Made by a program: the position numbers and the translations under genes | Origin: Myxococcales bacterium | Lineage (GTDB): Bacteria; Myxococcota; Polyangia; Polyangiales; Polyangiaceae | DNA: 8,410 bases | Direction of reading: 5' to 3' | Assembly (NCBI GenBank): GCA_020430865.1 | Contig: JAGQIY010001303.1 | Span: 1 to 8,410 of the forward strand | Shown: piece by piece, positions 6,143 through 8,410 of the stretch | Layout of the letters: the number at the start of each line of letters is the position of its first letter | Numbering within the stretch: position 1 is the first letter of the stretch | The notes under the pieces: model-generated | Told to the model about the DNA's origin: nothing | Databases searched by the model: none | Seen by the model: the letters and a program-made list of their open reading frames with translations, nothing else

Positions 6143-6673
6143 ATGGCTGGCTCGAACCCCCTCTGCGCGTGCCACTGGCGCGCAAACCGCGCCCTCCGCC
6201 TCGCGAGTCGACTGCTGCTGCCGTTGGGTATCAGCGGGTTGGTGCTCGCTGGCTGCAGCAGCGACTCCACGGACAACGAGGGCTCCGGAGGAACGGGCTC
6301 CACGTACACCTGCACCCACGCCACGGATACCTACGAGGTCGGCCTGTCGAAGATGACCGGCAAGGGCATGTTCGAGCTGATGTTGATGGACGCGGATCCC
6401 GCGCCGCCCGCCAAGAAGGAGAACACGTGGATGGTCCACGTGAAGGACGCGGATGGCAACGACGTCGCCGGCGCCACGCTCACCGTGAACCCGAACATGC
6501 CGGAGCACGGCCACGGCAGCACGCAGACCACGACCGTCACCGACATGGGCGACGGCATGTACGAGCTGAAGCCGGTCTACCTGCAAATGGCCGGCTACTG
6601 GGCAGTCCCGATCACGGTGACGATGGGCACCGACACCGACACCGCTCAGTTCGACTTCTGCGTCGCACCCTGA
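6143..6673 (+). CDS. YtkA/FixH-like domain lipoprotein
   Basis: The product is 176 residues. The N-terminus carries Arg/His residues and a hydrophobic core leading to the lipobox LAGC with Cys38, followed by a Ser/Thr/Gly linker. The mature domain (about 55-176) matches the YtkA-like pattern: YEVGLSKM, PAPPAKKENTWMVHVKDADGNDV, then MPEHGHG (119-125) and a closing 'MAGYWAVPITVT' plus a Phe-Cys ending. Cys57 and Cys173 flank the domain and could pair as a disulfide. YtkA/FixH domains are extracytoplasmic immunoglobulin-like modules often encoded near cytochrome or copper-handling genes. The His-Gly-His element might bind a metal, but that is inference. The ATG at 6143 is preferred to the TTG/GTG at 6095/6098 because it gives a compact signal peptide, although the GGTAGG upstream is only 3 bases away. 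The gene follows the pentaheme cytochrome in the same direction. Confidence 0.78.
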   Translation: MAGSNPLCACHWRANRALRLASRLLLPLGISGLVLAGCSSDSTDNEGSGGTGSTYTCTHATDTYEVGLSKMTGKGMFELMLMDADPAPPAKKENTWMVHVKDADGNDVAGATLTVNPNMPEHGHGSTQTTTVTDMGDGMYELKPVYLQMAGYWAVPITVTMGTDTDTAQFDFCVAP

Positions 6674-6676
6674 CGC

Positions 6677-6707
6677 CGCCAGCGCGGGGTCCTGAATCCG
6701 CGCGGCG
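6677..6707. terminator. GC-rich stem-loop between convergent YtkA-like and kinase genes
   Basis: CGCC-A-GCGCGG (6677-6687) pairs with CCGCGCGGCG (6698-6707) to form a 10-bp stem with one bulged A at 6681 and a 10-base loop. It starts 3 bases after the stop of the YtkA-like gene and ends 12 bases short of the kinase stop codon. No T-tract follows on either strand. It is probably a bidirectional transcript-end structure. Confidence 0.45.
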
Positions 6708-6719
6708 ACGCTGCGGTCG

Positions 6720-8018
6720 TCAGTCGATACGTGGGGTGAGCGGAGCTGGTTCGTCCACCTCGAGGGTGCGCGGGGTGGCCGGAGAGGTGTCCGGCGGACT
6801 CGTATACGCAGCTCGCGTCGCGTCGAGAGCGGCCTGGTTCGGCTGCGAGAGCGCTGGATCTCTGGGCGTCGGGGGTGGCAGCTCCCGAGGTGTCTGCGGC
6901 GCGTCCTGGACCTCCGGGGGCCGCCAGGTATGCCCGCGCCCGCTCGGCGCCTCGGCGGCCCTCGGATCGCTCTGCTCGGTGCGTGGAGTCGGCGGCGATC
7001 CGCTGACCGGGCTCGACGCAAGCACCGTTTCCTCCGGTAAACGCACGGCGGGCATGCTGCGCTGGGTCAGGCCGCTCTGCCGCGCGACGGGACGCTGCGA
7101 GAGCGGGCCCGAGTCCGCCTCGGACTCCGCGGCGGGCGGCGGCAGGAGCCCCGCCTGAGTCGTCGTCGAAACCGTCCAGGCATCCAGCTTCCTGAGCTCG
7201 TCCCACACCTGCGCTGGGGAGTTGAAACGATACTGCTCGTGGCGCCGCAGCAAGATGCTGATCACGTTCCCCAGGGGCGTGCCGAGCGCCTCTGCTCGGC
7301 GACGGGGCACGCCATCGCGGATCTGCCGGATCACCTCGTCGTAGCCCGCCTCGAGGTCCAGCGGCGGTTGACCCGTGTACATGCCGAACATCAAGAGGCC
7401 CAGTTGATACAGGTCGCTCTGGGCCGTCGAGTAGCCTCCGAGCGCGACCTCGGGCGCCATGATGCGGTTGTTCACGATCGGCGGACGCACCCCGGAGCGA
7501 CCATACAGATCCTGTGCGATGCCGAAGTCGCTGAACTTTGGCACCGGCTCCTTGCCGTGCACGATGAGAATATTTCCCGCATGGATATCGTTGTGCACGA
7601 TCTCGTGATCGATCAGGTACTGCATCGCGAACAGCAGCTGGCGCGAGAGCTGGATCACCAGGCGGTCAGTGAGCGGCTGCCCGAGCATGTCCTCCAGGCT
7701 GTGATCGCAGCGCTCGAGCACCAGGTAGAACAGCCCCTCGCGCTCGAAGTAGTCGTGGACGTAGACGATATTGGGGTGCCGCAGCTGCCACAGCCGACGC
7801 GCCTCCTCCAGCCACTCCCGTCGCACCTGAGCGTAGGGCCGATTCGCCGGCATCAGCACCTTCAGCGCGAACGGCTGATCGAACGGGCCATGACAGTCGA
7901 AGACAGCACCGAAGTGGCCACCTCCGATGTGTGCTCGCACCGCGTACCCCCAGCCGCGTGGGGAACGCACGATCTGGCCCACCTCGGGAAAACTGGGCGC
8001 ATGCGAGACACCAACCAC
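6720..8018 (-). CDS. Ser/Thr protein kinase with proline-rich C-terminal tail
   Basis: The product is about 432 residues if translation begins at the GTG at 8018. A complete Hanks-type kinase domain is visible: glycine loop IGGGHFGAV (31-39), ATP-anchoring Lys53 in FALKVL, helix-C Glu72 in EEARRL, catalytic loop HNDIHAGN (142-149) with Asp144 and Asn149, DFG (164-166), and APE (188-190). The usual HRD Arg is Asn143 and the Lys two residues after the catalytic Asp is His146, so it is an atypical non-RD kinase that still keeps the core catalytic residues. From about residue 285 the protein is Pro/Ser/Glu-rich, probably disordered, with five Thr-Pro-Arg motifs. No membrane segment is seen, so it should be cytoplasmic; substrates are unknown. 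The start is uncertain: another in-frame GTG lies at 8066, and the open frame back to 8222 adds an implausible Cys/Arg-rich stretch. The gene stands alone and is convergent with the YtkA-like gene. Confidence 0.88.
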   Translation of the reverse strand: MVGVSHAPSFPEVGQIVRSPRGWGYAVRAHIGGGHFGAVFDCHGPFDQPFALKVLMPANRPYAQVRREWLEEARRLWQLRHPNIVYVHDYFEREGLFYLVLERCDHSLEDMLGQPLTDRLVIQLSRQLLFAMQYLIDHEIVHNDIHAGNILIVHGKEPVPKFSDFGIAQDLYGRSGVRPPIVNNRIMAPEVALGGYSTAQSDLYQLGLLMFGMYTGQPPLDLEAGYDEVIRQIRDGVPRRRAEALGTPLGNVISILLRRHEQYRFNSPAQVWDELRKLDAWTVSTTTQAGLLPPPAAESEADSGPLSQRPVARQSGLTQRSMPAVRLPEETVLASSPVSGSPPTPRTEQSDPRAAEAPSGRGHTWRPPEVQDAPQTPRELPPPTPRDPALSQPNQAALDATRAAYTSPPDTSPATPRTLEVDEPAPLTPRID

Positions 8019-8141
8019 GACGACGTAGTCTAGTGCCGTGGGCGGCTGGACGAACGCACGAATCACGCAGCATCCCAAAGGCCTCCGCGGACAAGGCGCG
8101 CAGGAGCACCCCGCCGTGGACCCGCGACGCAAAGGGAGAGC

Positions 8142-8170
8142 TTGCGCGAGCCTCGTGCGTTGGCTATGAG
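8142..8170 (+). promoter_or_regulatory. Possible sigma70-type promoter for the gene at 8269
   Basis: TTGCGC (8142-8147), a 17-base spacer and TATGAG (8165-8170) have correct spacing with partial matches (3 of 6 and 4 of 6) to -35 and -10 consensus. The site lies about 100 bases before the ATG at 8269, in the divergent kinase/basic-protein gap (8019-8268). I see nothing firmer in that gap. Confidence 0.3.
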
Positions 8171-8268
8171 AACGCCCCTTTGGGTTTTCTCGGGGGTGAG
8201 GAGCTCCAGCTAGGCACCACAACCGCCGTCGCCGCGCCTCTCGCCCCCCGCAGCTAGGAAGTCTCTAC

Positions 8269-8410
8269 ATGGCAAAGCTCTGGAACATTCGCCTCCGACA
8301 CGAGTGGCTCACCCACGGCCTCAAGGGCAAGCGTTTGAAGCGCCGCAAGCGCGCGCGCATCGGTCTCGAAGAGGCGCTCCAGCGCAAGGCGCCGAAGCAA
8401 GAAGCAGCCG
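8269..8410 (+). CDS. Very basic hypothetical protein (N-terminal part, cut by window end)
   Basis: The ATG at 8269 is preceded by AGGAA at 8256-8260, 8 bases upstream, a good ribosome binding site. Forty-seven codons are open to the end of the window with no stop, so the gene continues beyond it. The visible peptide starts MAKLWNIRLRHEWLTHGLKG and has 15 Lys/Arg residues in 47, nine of them in the 12-residue block K19-R30. This is followed by a short helix-like segment GLEEALQRK. Such a patch fits a nucleic-acid-binding or ribosome-associated protein, but I do not recognise the family. No signal peptide is present. Confidence 0.55.
   Translation, partial: MAKLWNIRLRHEWLTHGLKGKRLKRRKRARIGLEEALQRKAPKQEAA

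Noticed and set aside
6169..7158. A 329-codon plus-strand frame running through the YtkA-like gene and opposite the kinase tail
   Set aside because: It overlaps two real genes in other frames and its product is Arg/Gly/Ser low-complexity sequence.
8074..8184. CCCAAAGG (8074-8081) and CCTTTGGG (8177-8184) as an inverted repeat
   Set aside because: Eight base pairs separated by 95 bases are easily reached by chance, and no other sign of a mobile element or switch is present.

Overview
The window is GC-rich DNA that most resembles a myxobacterium (Myxococcota). The clues are a DUF2378/TIGR02265-like protein (a family centred on myxobacteria), several lipoproteins with low-complexity linkers, a YtkA-domain lipoprotein, a Ser/Thr kinase with a proline-rich tail, and strong GC bias at third codon positions. 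Taxonomy is inferred from gene content only. I see no rRNA, tRNA, CRISPR array, insertion sequence or phage gene.

Layout from left to right: (1) 1-624 (+), the C-terminal part of an outer-membrane beta-barrel protein, probably a porin O/P-type channel. (2) 685-1155 (-), a small unassigned lipoprotein, convergent with the porin. (3) 1357-1971 (+), a DUF2378-like protein. (4) 2044-3804 (-), a long-chain acyl-CoA synthetase with all the core adenylation motifs. (5) 4045-4506 (+), a small cytochrome-like lipoprotein with an altered heme motif, whose end overlaps (6) 4499-5992 (+), a five-heme cytochrome c lipoprotein. (7) 6143-6673 (+), a YtkA/FixH-like lipoprotein. (8) 6720-8018 (-), a Ser/Thr protein kinase with a disordered tail containing repeated Thr-Pro-Arg motifs. 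(9) 8269-8410 (+), the first 47 codons of an unrecognised, very basic protein.

The most coherent functional unit is 4045-6673. It encodes three exported, probably lipid-anchored redox-related proteins, the first two of which are translationally coupled. They could form a small electron-transfer module on the cell envelope, but the electron donor and acceptor cannot be read from the sequence. The acyl-CoA synthetase, kinase, DUF2378 protein and porin look like independent single-gene units.

The three convergent junctions (porin/lipoprotein, DUF2378/acyl-CoA synthetase, YtkA/kinase) each contain a GC-rich stem-loop with no T-tract. This suggests shared bidirectional transcription-end structures. 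No gene-free stretch exceeds 300 bases; the longest are the divergent gaps 1156-1356, 3805-4044 and 8019-8268. No clearly new system is evident. The items most worth checking are the CX6CH motif in the small lipoprotein, the cytochrome's GHRFPTG C-terminal domain, and the kinase's HND loop and TPR tail.
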